NCBI RefSeq assembly: GCF_014837065.1
Contig: NZ_JACSPP010000016.1
Location: forward strand, 1-64,000
Source of the DNA: Phocaeicola intestinalis
Lineage (GTDB): Bacteria > Bacteroidota > Bacteroidia > Bacteroidales > Bacteroidaceae
DNA length: 64,000 bases
Direction of reading: 5' to 3'
Shown: piece after piece, positions 17,639 to 27,272 of the stretch
Layout of the letters: each line of letters starts with the position of its first letter
How positions within the stretch are numbered: position 1 is the stretch's first letter
Notes under the pieces: generated by a model
Database searches by the model: none
Seen by the model: the letters and a program-made list of their open reading frames with translations, nothing else
Told to the model about the DNA's origin: nothing
Position numbers and translations under genes: made by a program

Positions 17639-17940
17639 ACAGCATTGACATCGAAAAACTGTCCCCCCCCTTAACACAAATTTAGGTAAAATCTTCGAGA
17701 TTCTACACCGACAGAAAAAAACGTTTTTTCTTTAGAGGAAAGATAGAAACATCTGCTTCCTCTGAGTGCATTGCTTGTCATAGTAGCGTTTATACCTTTG
17801 CGCCATCATCATTAAAATCTATTTGGCTGATTAATATCATCATAGCCATTTGTGTATTCGCACCTTCTTTGCCCGGAATAGAAGTTTATTGTATCTATAC
17901 AAGCTGAAAGACATCAAACAAATCTATAACATATCATCCA
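17639..17940 (+). promoter_or_regulatory. Leader and promoter of the rhamnose operon
   Basis: About 300 bases without a gene. TTG at 17771-17773, a 19-bp spacer and TACCTTTG at 17793-17800 form a good Bacteroides promoter about 140 bases before the glycosyltransferase at 17941. A run of eight C lies at 17663-17670 and an AAAAAACG-TTTTTT palindrome near 17716; neither is inside a gene. The long leader could hold regulation, but I see no known riboswitch. Confidence 0.5.
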
Positions 17941-19074
17941 ATGAAAATTGCATTTATCAGCACCCGTGGCATACCAAACAATTACGGGGGCTTCGAACAG
18001 TTTGCCGAATACATTTCAGTAGGATTGGCAAAAAGGGGGCATGAAGTAACGGTTTATTCGCCCCAATTCCACCCATATAAAGAAAACATGTACAAAGGCG
18101 TGAAGATTAAGCACATCTATAGCCCGGAAACATGGATGGGCAGCTCCGTTGGAAGTTTCTTCTATGATTTCGCCTCATTGAAGGACGCACTGAAGAATGA
18201 GGATTTTGACATAATCTATGAGGCTGGTTATACGAGTATCATTCCAGCCTACATTTGGTTCAACGTAAAGAAGCGGAAACGCCCGATATTCACCACGAAT
18301 ATGGACGGACTGGAAAACAAACGGTCGAAGTTTAGCCCCATGGTGCGCCGCTTCCTTGACTGGGAGGAGAAGATGGCGGTGAAGTATAGCCATTACCTCA
18401 TTGCCGACAACATGGGCATCCATGATTATTACAAGGAGAAATACGGTAAGGAGAGCAAGTTTCTGGCTTACGGTGCAGACATACACGATAATTTCAACCC
18501 TGAATACCTGAAAGAGTATGAATTGAAGCCGGAAGAATATTACATTCTCATCGCTCGCCTTGAACCGGAAAATAACATTGTGATGGCCATTGAAGGTTAC
18601 CTTCATTCAAAAGAGAATGGGCACAGACCGCTCATTGTAGTAGGAAAGACGAATACCCCACATGGGAAAGAACTTGTAGCCAAATATGGAAATGAACCAA
18701 ACGTAAGATTCGTGGGTGGAATCTATGATTTCAAAAAACTCGACTCCGTGCGCCACTTCTCACTGGCTTATTTTCACGGACATAGTGTTGGAGGCACCAA
18801 TCCGTCGCTGCTTGAGGCGATGGCTGCTGGATGTTTCGTGTTCGCGCATGACAACATTTTCAACCGTGCTGTGCTGAAAGATAATGCCCTTTATTATCCG
18901 ACAGTCGAAAAGGTTACGGAATATTTTGACAACATTGATACCATTGCCGAAAACAGCAAAAAAACATTCACAACCAACAACATAGAGGTGATAAGGAATG
19001 AATATTCTTGGGAACACCTTGTTGATGAGCACGAGAAATACTTCAAGTGGCTGATGGAACAAAACAACAGATAA
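17941..19074 (+). CDS. Rhamnosyltransferase-like GT4 enzyme
   Basis: A 377-residue GT-B enzyme of the DUF1972/GT4 type found next to rml genes. The N terminus has ISTRGIPNNYGGFEQFAEYI, typical of that family; the donor domain has YILIARLEPENNI, PLIVVGKTNTPHGKEL and GHSVGGTNPSLLEAMAAGCF with the conserved E. Members such as RfpB/WsaF-type proteins transfer L-rhamnose from dTDP-rhamnose. It is 25 bp before rmlA and in the same orientation, so it is the first gene of the rhamnose operon. Donor assignment is by context. Confidence 0.85.
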   Translation: MKIAFISTRGIPNNYGGFEQFAEYISVGLAKRGHEVTVYSPQFHPYKENMYKGVKIKHIYSPETWMGSSVGSFFYDFASLKDALKNEDFDIIYEAGYTSIIPAYIWFNVKKRKRPIFTTNMDGLENKRSKFSPMVRRFLDWEEKMAVKYSHYLIADNMGIHDYYKEKYGKESKFLAYGADIHDNFNPEYLKEYELKPEEYYILIARLEPENNIVMAIEGYLHSKENGHRPLIVVGKTNTPHGKELVAKYGNEPNVRFVGGIYDFKKLDSVRHFSLAYFHGHSVGGTNPSLLEAMAAGCFVFAHDNIFNRAVLKDNALYYPTVEKVTEYFDNIDTIAENSKKTFTTNNIEVIRNEYSWEHLVDEHEKYFKWLMEQNNR

Positions 19075-19099
19075 AGACAAAACTTAATTTAGACTTATT

Positions 19100-20008
19100 A
19101 TGAAAGGAATAGTATTGGCAGGTGGCAGCGGTACACGGTTGTACCCTATCACCAAGGGAATCAGCAAGCAGTTGATTCCTATATTCGACAAACCGATGAT
19201 TTATTATCCCATCTCGGTGCTGATGCTTGCCGGAATCAGGGAGATACTCATCATCTCCACTCCTTACGACCTGCCGGGATTCAAGCGGTTGCTGGGAGAC
19301 GGCAGCCAGTTCGGGGTAAAGTTCGAATATGCCGAGCAGCCCTCTCCTGATGGACTGGCACAGGCATTTATCATAGGGGAGGAGTTTATTGGCGATGATT
19401 GCGCCTGTCTGGTGTTGGGCGACAATATTTTCTATGGTGCCGGACTGAACAGCATGTTGAAACAAGCAGTCAAGGATGCCGAGGAGAACGGTAAGGCTAC
19501 GGTATTTGGCTATTGGGTGAGCGACCCGGAGCGTTACGGCGTGGCGGAGTTTGACAAGGATGGTAACTGTCTGAGCATTGAGGAGAAGCCGAAAAAGCCG
19601 AAGAGTAATTACGCCGTGGTAGGATTGTATTTCTATCCGAACAAGGTCGTGGAAGTAGCCAAGCATATCAAACCGTCTGCCCGTGGAGAATTGGAGATTA
19701 CAACAGTGAACCAAGAGTTTCTGCGTGACAATGAATTGAAGGTGCAAACCATGGGACGTGGATTTGCTTGGCTTGACACGGGTACGCATGATTCACTTTC
19801 TGAGGCATCGACATTCATTGAGGTGTTGGAGAAACGCCAAGGCTTAAAAGTGGCTTGTCTGGAGGGAATTGCCTATCGCAAAGGTTGGATTACAGCTGAT
19901 AAGCTGAAAGAGGTCGCGCAACCGATGCTGAAAAACGACTACGGGAAGTATCTGATGTCGATTCTTGAAGAAAAGGAAGATTCGTTGGAGAAGAATTTGG
20001 AATATTAA
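19100..20008 (+). CDS. rfbA: Glucose-1-phosphate thymidylyltransferase
   Basis: First enzyme of dTDP-L-rhamnose synthesis: dTTP plus glucose 1-phosphate to dTDP-glucose. A 302-residue protein of full family length with the nucleotide signature [18 protein letters not shown] (8-25), [15 protein letters not shown], and [12 protein letters not shown] carrying the metal-binding D. It is followed after 6 bp by rmlC. The tight A-C-D-B order is one of the common arrangements of the cassette. Confidence 0.97.
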   Translation: MKGIVLAGGSGTRLYPITKGISKQLIPIFDKPMIYYPISVLMLAGIREILIISTPYDLPGFKRLLGDGSQFGVKFEYAEQPSPDGLAQAFIIGEEFIGDDCACLVLGDNIFYGAGLNSMLKQAVKDAEENGKATVFGYWVSDPERYGVAEFDKDGNCLSIEEKPKKPKSNYAVVGLYFYPNKVVEVAKHIKPSARGELEITTVNQEFLRDNELKVQTMGRGFAWLDTGTHDSLSEASTFIEVLEKRQGLKVACLEGIAYRKGWITADKLKEVAQPMLKNDYGKYLMSILEEKEDSLEKNLEY

Positions 20009-20014
20009 AGGAAT

Positions 20015-20575
20015 ATGGAAGTAATAAAGACAGAAATAGAGGGCGTGGTGATTATCGAGCCACGCATCTTCAAGGATGCCCGCGGCTATTTCTTCGAGAG
20101 TTTCTCGCAAAGGGAATTTGAGGAGAAAGTCGGTCATGTGGAGTTCGTTCAGGACAACGAGAGCATGTCATCGTATGGTGTCATGCGTGGGCTGCATTTC
20201 CAGCGTCCGCCTTATACACAGGCAAAACTTGTAAGGTGCGTTCGTGGCCGTGTGCTTGACGTTGCTGTTGACATCAGGAAAGGCTCGCCCACTTACGGCA
20301 AGCACGTGGCTGTGGAGTTGACCGAGGATAACCACCGGCAGTTTTTCATCCCAAAAGGCTTTGCACACGGTTTTGCCGTGTTGAGCGAAACGGCTGTGTT
20401 CCAGTACAAATGCGATGAGTTCTATCATCCAGAAGCGGACGGCGGCATAAGCATTCTTGACGGTAGCTTGGGTATTGACTGGCAAATACCGACCGAACAC
20501 GCAATACTGAGCGAAAAGGATACGAAGCATCCGCTGTTGAAAGACTTTGAATCCCCTTTTGTTTATTCAAAATAA
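20015..20575 (+). CDS. rfbC: dTDP-4-dehydrorhamnose 3,5-epimerase
   Basis: A 186-residue cupin enzyme that epimerises dTDP-4-keto-6-deoxyglucose at C3 and C5. It shows RGYFFESFSQREF, QDNESMSSYGVMRGLHFQ with the catalytic His, DVAVDIRKGSPTYGKHVAVE and FIPKGFAHGFAVLSE. Length is that of the family. Six bases after rmlA and 12 before rmlD. Confidence 0.97.
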   Translation: MEVIKTEIEGVVIIEPRIFKDARGYFFESFSQREFEEKVGHVEFVQDNESMSSYGVMRGLHFQRPPYTQAKLVRCVRGRVLDVAVDIRKGSPTYGKHVAVELTEDNHRQFFIPKGFAHGFAVLSETAVFQYKCDEFYHPEADGGISILDGSLGIDWQIPTEHAILSEKDTKHPLLKDFESPFVYSK

Positions 20576-20587
20576 CGGAATGCCATC

Positions 20588-21499
20588 ATGAACATACTTG
20601 TAACAGGCGCAAACGGCCAGCTTGGTAACGAAATGCGCATAATAAGCAAAGACACGAACGACAACTATACTTTTACGGATGTCGTAGAGGTTGAGGGCGT
20701 TGAAACGACAATCTTGGATATAACTAATGCCGACGCCATACGGAAAATAGTGAAAGAAAAGGATATACGGTGCATAGTCAATTGCGCCGCTTATACTAAT
20801 GTGGACAAGGCAGAGAGTGACGAGACATTATGCAGGAAGCTCAATGCTGATGCACCGAAGCTATTGGCAGAGGCGATGAAGGAAGTGGGAGGACTTCTTG
20901 TGCAAATCTCAACAGACTATGTTTTCGGTGGCGACCCGTATAACACTCCTTGCAGGGAAGACCAAAAAGGCACGCCTACGGGCGTTTACGGCCAGACAAA
21001 GCTGGAAGGCGAGGAGAACATCAAGGCGGTGGGTTGCGATTACGTGATTATCCGCACGGCATGGCTCTACTCCGAATACGGCAGGAACTTCGTGAAGACG
21101 ATGTTGAACCTGACGGCGACGAAACCGAAACTGAATGTGGTGTTCGACCAGGCCGGCACGCCGACCTACGCCTACGACCTCGCGGTGGCGATAAAGACCG
21201 TGCTCGCGGACTATGAAAAGGAGAACCCGAATAACGGATATTCAAAGCGCGGCATCTACCACTTCAGCAACGAGGGCGTATGCTCATGGTTTGATTTCAC
21301 CAAGAAAATCGCCGAGCTTGCCGGAAACACGGCATGCGACATTCAGCCCTGCCACAGCGATGAATTCCCCAGCCCGGTGAAACGTCCCGCCTATTCGGTA
21401 TTGGACAAGACGAAAATAAAGGAGACATTCGGGCTGAAGATACCCTATTGGACAAACTCATTGAAAGTCTGCATGGAGAATATGAATGCCCTAAAATGA
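20588..21499 (+). CDS. rfbD: dTDP-4-dehydrorhamnose reductase
   Basis: The last step to dTDP-L-rhamnose, an NAD(P)H-dependent reduction. A 303-residue extended SDR protein with VTGANGQLGNEM near residue 4, NCAAYTNVDKAESD, and the catalytic YGQTKLEGE (Y-x3-K) in the middle. The second half has higher GC than the first. Full length, in operon with the other rml genes. Confidence 0.97.
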   Translation: MNILVTGANGQLGNEMRIISKDTNDNYTFTDVVEVEGVETTILDITNADAIRKIVKEKDIRCIVNCAAYTNVDKAESDETLCRKLNADAPKLLAEAMKEVGGLLVQISTDYVFGGDPYNTPCREDQKGTPTGVYGQTKLEGEENIKAVGCDYVIIRTAWLYSEYGRNFVKTMLNLTATKPKLNVVFDQAGTPTYAYDLAVAIKTVLADYEKENPNNGYSKRGIYHFSNEGVCSWFDFTKKIAELAGNTACDIQPCHSDEFPSPVKRPAYSVLDKTKIKETFGLKIPYWTNSLKVCMENMNALK

Positions 21500-21524
21500 T
21501 AACGACAACAAAAATATAAACGAC

Positions 21525-22664
21525 ATGGAATACAAGAGAAACATCATCATAACAGGCGGCGCGGGCTTTATCGGAAGCCACGTGGTGCGCCTGTTCGTAA
21601 ACAAATATCCTGAATACCGCATCATCAACTTAGACAAGCTGACATATGCCGGCAACTTGGCTAATCTGAAAGACGTGGAAGACAAACCGAACTATACTTT
21701 CGTAAAAGCCGACATCTGCGACTATGAGACGGTGAAGTCGCTGATGGCGAAGTACAAAGTGGACGGAATCATTCATCTTGCGGCAGAGAGCCACGTTGAC
21801 CGAAGCATAAAAGACCCGTTCACCTTCGCCCATACAAACGTAATAGGAACTTTGACGCTGCTCCAAGCCGCAAAGGAATATTGGGAGAGCCTACCCGAAG
21901 GATATGAGGGGAAACGCTTTTACCATATCTCTACGGATGAAGTTTACGGAGCATTAGAGCTGACCAATCCGGAGGGAATTGAATCTCCGTTCACTACAAA
22001 AGCAAGTTCGGAGCACCACCATGCCTATGGAACCGAGTTCTTTACCGAGGAAACGAAGTATAATCCGCATTCTCCTTATTCGGCTTCAAAGGCAAGTTCA
22101 GACCATTTTGTACGTGCTTTCCACGACACCTACGGAATGCCGACCATCGTAACCAACTGTTCCAACAACTACGGACCTTACCAGTTCCCTGAAAAACTCA
22201 TTCCATTGTTTATCAACAACATCCGCCACAGGAAGCCGCTGCCGGTCTATGGAAAAGGCGAGAACGTAAGGGACTGGCTGTATGTGGAGGACCATGCAAG
22301 GGCGATTGACCTCATCTTCCATAAAGGCAAGATAGCCGACACATACAACATCGGTGGCTTCAACGAGTGGAAGAACATTGACATAATCAAGGTTGTCATC
22401 AAGACCGTTGACCGTCTGCTCGGAAGGAAGGACGGCGAGGACATGGACTTGATAACCTACGTCACAGACCGCAAGGGTCACGATATGCGTTACGCCATTG
22501 ACTCACGCAAACTGCAACGCGAACTTGGCTGGGAACCGAGCCTGCAGTTCGAGGAAGGTATCGAAAAGACTGTCCGCTGGTATCTGGATAATCAGGCATG
22601 GATGGACAACGTGACGAGCGGTGACTACCAGAAGTATTACGAGGAAATGTATAAGGAACGGTAA
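21525..22664 (+). CDS. rfbB: dTDP-glucose 4,6-dehydratase
   Basis: A 379-residue extended SDR enzyme that makes dTDP-4-keto-6-deoxyglucose. Visible: ITGGAGFIGSHVVRLF, HLAAESHVDRSI, STDEVYGALEL (with an insertion common in Bacteroides RmlB), YSASKASSDHFVRA and NNYGPYQFPEKLIP. Full length. It is the last gene of the capsule/rhamnose operon; the following 136 bases up to 22800 hold no gene. Confidence 0.97.
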   Translation: MEYKRNIIITGGAGFIGSHVVRLFVNKYPEYRIINLDKLTYAGNLANLKDVEDKPNYTFVKADICDYETVKSLMAKYKVDGIIHLAAESHVDRSIKDPFTFAHTNVIGTLTLLQAAKEYWESLPEGYEGKRFYHISTDEVYGALELTNPEGIESPFTTKASSEHHHAYGTEFFTEETKYNPHSPYSASKASSDHFVRAFHDTYGMPTIVTNCSNNYGPYQFPEKLIPLFINNIRHRKPLPVYGKGENVRDWLYVEDHARAIDLIFHKGKIADTYNIGGFNEWKNIDIIKVVIKTVDRLLGRKDGEDMDLITYVTDRKGHDMRYAIDSRKLQRELGWEPSLQFEEGIEKTVRWYLDNQAWMDNVTSGDYQKYYEEMYKER

Positions 22665-22800
22665 ACGTCTTTTTTGCCAACTCAAGGGCAATGCCGTCCC
22701 TTTTGTCCCATATTATACTTAACGGCTGTTTTTGGCTATGGTAAACATAGCTGGCATACGATGTACCATGGAACGTTGTTGCTGGGAGCGCGAGGGTTAT

Positions 22801-24090
22801 TTACAGGCAAAAGTTTACCGCATAGAGCGGCTTGTTTTCCATCCATCCTTGGTCCTTGTAAGGCAACATCGACAGGCGCATTCCTTTCAACTGGGGATGT
22901 TTGTCAATATAGGTACGTAGTGATTTCGAACGGACATTTACCTCTGCTTTCACTTCGATAGGGATGACCTTTTCATCCTTTTGGATGATAAAGTCTATTT
23001 CTACTCGCGAGTCATTCGCACTGTAATAATAGGCAGGGATGCCCTTGGACACCATCTGGGTAAGCGCAAATAGCTCGGTGAATGCGCCTTTGTACTCACT
23101 GAAACAGCTTTCGCCGACCAGAATGGTCTCTGGGGGCGTGTCTACCATCGCGCCCATCAAGCCGACATCGAGGGTGAACAACTTGAAAGCGGAAAAGTCC
23201 TCGTAAAACTTCAGCGGAAGCGACGGTGTGGTGACGCGGTTGACACGGTAGACCAGCCCTGCGTCGATGAGCCGCTGTATGGCCAGCTCGAACTCGGAAG
23301 CTCGGGCACCCTTCTTGATGGCACCATAGATAAATTTCTTGTTGTCCTTGGCTAGTTGTGAGGGAATGGTGTCCCACACTTGGTTGATGCGCGGCACTTG
23401 ACTTGAAGGGGCATGCTTGGAGAAGTCGCGGCGGTAGCCGAACAATATTTGCTTTTGAAGGTTTCTCACCTCACTGATGTCATGACTCCTGGTGTACTCG
23501 CTTACCACCGCCGGCATACCACCTGTGAAGTAATATTGACGTAGACAATCAGTTAACTTGCCGGCAAAAGTGTCTATCACGTTAAAATCCCGTGTACGCA
23601 ATATGTCTGCCAATTGTTTCTCACCAATGGCCATTAAGAACTCGTCGAACGTCATGGGGAACATCTTGATCACGTCTACCTTACCCACAGGAAAGGAGGT
23701 GTCGCCATGCAACGATATGCCCAACAATGACCCTGCCACGGCGACATGATACTCGGGGGCGTTCTCGCAAAAATATTTCAAGGAGTTTAATGCCAAGGGA
23801 TTTTCTTGTATCTCGTCGAGGATAATCAGCGTTTCGCCAGGCTTGATGCTGACATGGGTAACGGCAGACAAGGACAAGATGATGCGGCGGATGTCATAGT
23901 CCCGCGAAAATATCTTCGTAACCACATCGTTGTTGTCGCAGTTGACGTATGCAATGTTTTTGTATTGCGTCCTGCCAAATTCTTTCAAGATATATGTCTT
24001 TCCCACTTGCCGCGCACCATTGAGGATAAGTGGCTTACGGTTGGTTTTATTCTGCCAATCAATGAGTTGAGCTAATATATTACGTTCCAT
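22801..24090 (-). CDS. AAA ATPase with DUF4143 nuclease-like domain
   Basis: A 429-residue protein starting at ATG 24090 (MERNILAQLIDWQ). The N-terminal AAA_14 domain has the Walker A NGARQVGKTY (24-33) and Walker B TLIILDEIQENPLALNSLK (87-105). The C-terminal DUF4143 part ends with RVEIDFIIQKDEKVIPIEVK, a D...E-x-K arrangement like PD-(D/E)XK nucleases. The family is widespread in Bacteroidetes and its job is unclear. It runs against the capsule operon and towards rmlB. Upstream it has three regular repeats with a promoter in their midst (next entry). Intact and of usual length. Confidence 0.9.
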   Translation of the reverse strand: MERNILAQLIDWQNKTNRKPLILNGARQVGKTYILKEFGRTQYKNIAYVNCDNNDVVTKIFSRDYDIRRIILSLSAVTHVSIKPGETLIILDEIQENPLALNSLKYFCENAPEYHVAVAGSLLGISLHGDTSFPVGKVDVIKMFPMTFDEFLMAIGEKQLADILRTRDFNVIDTFAGKLTDCLRQYYFTGGMPAVVSEYTRSHDISEVRNLQKQILFGYRRDFSKHAPSSQVPRINQVWDTIPSQLAKDNKKFIYGAIKKGARASEFELAIQRLIDAGLVYRVNRVTTPSLPLKFYEDFSAFKLFTLDVGLMGAMVDTPPETILVGESCFSEYKGAFTELFALTQMVSKGIPAYYYSANDSRVEIDFIIQKDEKVIPIEVKAEVNVRSKSLRTYIDKHPQLKGMRLSMLPYKDQGWMENKPLYAVNFCL

Positions 24091-24100
24091 ATCGCATTTA

Positions 24101-24178
24101 TTTGCACGAATAACTGGCACAAAGTTACATTTTTTTGCATGAATAAACAAGTGTTCCATACATTTTTCTGCACGAATA
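24101..24178 (-). promoter_or_regulatory. Three 33-bp-spaced repeats around the ATPase promoter
   Basis: TTTGCACGAATA (24101-24112), TTTGCATGAATA (24134-24145) and TCTGCACGAATA (24167-24178) recur at exactly 33 bp, about three helix turns. On the minus strand TTG (24150-24148), a 20-bp spacer and TAACTTTG (24127-24120) form a promoter. One repeat lies in the spacer, one just upstream and one at the transcript start. This looks like an operator array, probably for autoregulation. Confidence 0.6.
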
Positions 24179-24183
24179 GGAAC

Positions 24184-25968
24184 TGTGGTTGCGCTATCCG
24201 AAGGCAAGGAAGCTGGGCATGACCGCCACGCCTTGCCGGTTGAACCGTAAGGGATTCAAAGACTTATTTGACACGCTCATCACTTCGGACAGCATCGCGG
24301 ACTTTATCAGGCAGGGATGGTTGTCCGCTTTCGACTATGTGTCTATAAGGCCGGGCAGTTACGATCAAAGGCTCATAGACGGCCTGTCGAAACGTGGTGC
24401 CGACGGCGATTATCAGGTCAAGGAAATGGATGCTGTGCTGAACCGCAGACCGAGCATAGAAAGGCTATATGAAAGCGTGCTGCTGTATGCCGACGGAAAG
24501 AAAGGCATCGTGTATGCGATAAACATCAGCCACGCACGGAACATTGCTGAATATTACAAGGAACATGGGATGAATGCCGTCGCCATATCCAGATGGCAAG
24601 GCCGACACTCTCTCTTGCCAAATACCTGCAGCAAGTAGGACGCGGACTTAGGAAAGTGGATGGCAAGGAAACGTGTGTACTGATTGACAACGTGGGGCTA
24701 TACCACATATTCGGGTTGCCGACCGATTATCGGGACTGGCAAGCGATGTTAGAAGGGCGTATGGCAGGAAAAGGCTATGCTAACCATATTGGCTTGGCAG
24801 TCCGTGACAGTTCTATATCCATTCCTACAGTCGCGGACAACGGGCTTGAACTTATAGTGTCGCACGACAACCTTATGACGTATCTTAACAAAAATTGTCC
24901 CGTCCAAACAATACGGCTTGCCTGAAAGCCTATAAGGACGTGGCGAGTGGACTGTACGGACTGAGGCGCGGAAATATGATTACCTGCAAACCGCAGTTTG
25001 TGAGGGTGTTTGATATTTAAGAAGACTTTGCCATCGTAAGGCTGGTGAACTTGAGCATGGCCGTGGTAGACGATAGCGGAAAAGTGAAGCACAGCCTTGC
25101 CGGTTACAAAAGCGTAAGGATTCAGGAAAACCATATTATCGCTGTTACGGACAAGAGGAACAATGAAATGTACATCGACCTATACAGCGGACACTTGTAC
25201 ACGGGGAAACCTAAAGTTGTTAGGTTGGGAGACGTGCAGCTGTTGGAGGTGGACGGCATCTACTACAGCCGCACACGGGAACTGTACAAAAGCAGGAAGA
25301 GTACAAGTGGGACAAACATCCTCACCTGCGGGCATTACGTGCGCATCGTAGATTATTTTTCACCTCCCCGATGCAGGCAGGTCAACGAGGACGATGCCAC
25401 GTGGGGGTATGACTGCGTGTGCCTGTTTGCCGGAGACCACGACACATATTATCATTATTGCGGGATGTTGACTGGTGGAGACATCGTAATTGTCGACAAT
25501 GCCGGGAAGTATTACCTTGTGGAGAATGCAAGCAAGGCTAAGCGATACATAGCCTGCGAGCATCCCCAAACAGCGGAAGAGGACTTCGATGGTGTCATTC
25601 AACGGCTGAAGTCCGAAGCCATGAAACGCTTGACGGAACGAAAGATGGAAGAGCGGCAAAACGATGAACGGAAGCACAGGGCGCGGCTTGACGAGCTGAA
25701 AGCCGCCGTGCCGTTCAGGTCTGGTCTGAAATGGGGATTGCAGTTGGACAGGCGTGTTGTCGTACCGCCAATTTACAGAAACATCAAAAGCCCCGTGGGC
25801 TGTTATTGCGCCGTGGAGGGCAACCCCAATCAATGGGGCATCATCATGGTGGATGGGAAAGTGGTGATAGAAACGCGCTACACGGATGTGGAGATAAACG
25901 AAAACGGAACGGCCCGGCTGACAATAATACCAGGGAAAATCAAGACGGTGAATCTGAGAAAACAATAA
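24184..25968 (+). pseudogene. Decayed DEAD/DEAH-box helicase
   Basis: The 5' half with the ATP-binding motif is missing: the sequence begins inside the helicase (LGMTATPCRLNRKGFKDLF) right after the ATPase repeats. An internal deletion with frame change near 24590 removes about 60 residues between AVAIS and ARPTLSLAKYLQQVGRGLRK. The frame changes again near 24924, and there is an in-frame TAA at 25018-25020. The C-terminal region, open from 25045 to 25968, carries a WG-like repeat (NQWGIIMVDGKVVIETRY). In intact relatives this would be one protein of superfamily 2. The 25045-25968 segment could still be translated alone, but I would not expect a function. Confidence 0.75.
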
Positions 25969-26016
25969 GGTCGCATAATGCTTGCTTGGCTGTGTAGCGG
26001 TCAGACAAGAGAAATA

Positions 26017-26060
26017 AAAAGCCTTTGCATTTCTGTTTCAAACAGGAGGCAAAGGCTTTT
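26017..26060. terminator. Hairpin terminator
   Basis: AAAAGCCTTTGC (26017-26028) pairs with GCAAAGGCTTTT (26049-26060), giving a 12-bp stem with T-runs on both sides. It can act on both strands between the helicase remnant and the arginase-like gene. Confidence 0.75.
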
Positions 26061-26161
26061 CTTGCAGTAGGACAGATAGGTTTCCGCCACATCCGAATAT
26101 TTATTGCATGGACGTCTTTATGCCAAGCTCCCTGCAATGCTTACACAATAAATACAAATCC

Positions 26162-27124
26162 TTATTTCAATAGCGGAAGCTGATCCAGCATGTTCTTAAT
26201 GCGGATGGCTGTGCGGGGCATAGGTTCGGCTACGGTCAGCCCGACAATATCCTTTTCCTGCCCGATATCGTTTATCACACGCACCACTTCTGCGATTTTC
26301 ATTCCATCCGGGACCACACCGACCGCCGCAATGATTTCTGCCGGGTCGAGTACATCCATATCAAAGTGAATGACAACCTTGGATGCCCCGCACGATTGCA
26401 ACCATTGCCGTACCGCATCACTGTTCTCGCGTACATCTTCCGGTGTCAGGTGTTTGATGCCATATTGTTTTTGTCTTACCTTGATTTCGTCACGCTCCCA
26501 ATCGCACAATCCGACAAAAAGGATTTTGGAAGGGTCTATCTTCACCGGCAGTTCGGAAACAAGCTGTTTGTCGCCCAGCCCCATGCAGGCTGTTACCGCC
26601 ATGGCGTGATAGCCCGCATACACGTCGCCGGGCAAGGTGATGTCCGGGTGTGCGTCAATCCAGACCATTGCCACATCATCCTTGTATTTGTCCGCAAGAT
26701 AGGTAAACGGAACGACGCTTGCCGAACATTCTCCGCCCAGTGTTACGATTTTATCAGGATGGGTTATTTTCAGAATATCCAAAGCTGCTCGGGTCTGCGC
26801 GATGAGCGCCTCTTTGTCCAAAACGCCGTCGGTTACTTTACGCTCTATCTTGTCGGTTGCCACAGGAACCGTGTAGGTTTCTTGCCCGCTGTCCGGTGCA
26901 AGGAAATTCAGCAACTGCGCCCCAAGGTAATATCCCCTCGAAGCCTGCTCCGGGTCTTTTACTTCCGTTATCCAGTGGGCGATGTCTCCACCTTGCCACT
27001 GCGGATAAACCAGCCGGATGGTTTTTGTACGTTGATTATTATCCATGGTGATTTCGTTATTTTGTGCCTTGCCGGAAAACAGCGTTCCGCATAGCAAAGC
27101 AGTTACTAATAACATTCTGTTCAT
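26162..27124 (-). CDS. Exported arginase/agmatinase-family protein
   Basis: A 320-residue ureohydrolase starting at ATG 27124, with an N-terminal signal peptide (MNRMLLVTALLCGTLFSGKAQ), so it is probably periplasmic, unlike classical arginases. The manganese motifs are WIDAHPDI (155-162) and HFDMDVLDP (253-261); the first motif is GGECS (130-134) where arginases have GGDHS, so the usual His ligand is Cys. The substrate may be arginine, agmatine or another guanidino/amidino compound. It is transcribed away from the HxlR regulator at 27273, sharing a 148-bp intergenic region with an operator-like palindrome. Confidence 0.8.
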   Translation of the reverse strand: MNRMLLVTALLCGTLFSGKAQNNEITMDNNQRTKTIRLVYPQWQGGDIAHWITEVKDPEQASRGYYLGAQLLNFLAPDSGQETYTVPVATDKIERKVTDGVLDKEALIAQTRAALDILKITHPDKIVTLGGECSASVVPFTYLADKYKDDVAMVWIDAHPDITLPGDVYAGYHAMAVTACMGLGDKQLVSELPVKIDPSKILFVGLCDWERDEIKVRQKQYGIKHLTPEDVRENSDAVRQWLQSCGASKVVIHFDMDVLDPAEIIAAVGVVPDGMKIAEVVRVINDIGQEKDIVGLTVAEPMPRTAIRIKNMLDQLPLLK

Positions 27125-27194
27125 ATTCCCCTTTTTTGTGTGCGAAGATAGCATCCTTACGCCACGTCTGCAAGTACGGGCAAATTATTCATAT

Positions 27195-27246
27195 ACGGAT
27201 AAATTTGTCCCTATATCCGTTTCTCGTCATAAAATATGTACTTTTG
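27195..27246 (+). promoter_or_regulatory. HxlR promoter with operator-like palindrome
   Basis: ACGGATA (27195-27201) and TATCCGT (27214-27220) form a perfect inverted repeat, placed upstream of the -7 box TACTTTTG (27239-27246). HxlR regulators usually bind such repeats, so autoregulation and control of the divergent arginase gene are plausible. Confidence 0.5.
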
Positions 27247-27272
27247 TCCTGCGAATTGACAACATCAAATAT

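Noticed and set aside
17663..17670. Run of eight C as a phase-variation switch
   Set aside because: It lies in an intergenic leader over 270 bases before the next gene and no frame crosses it.
25045..25968. Independent gene for a WG-repeat protein
   Set aside because: The preceding codons continue the same fold back through a TAA at 25018 and a frame change, and the helicase core lies immediately upstream, so it is the tail of a broken gene.
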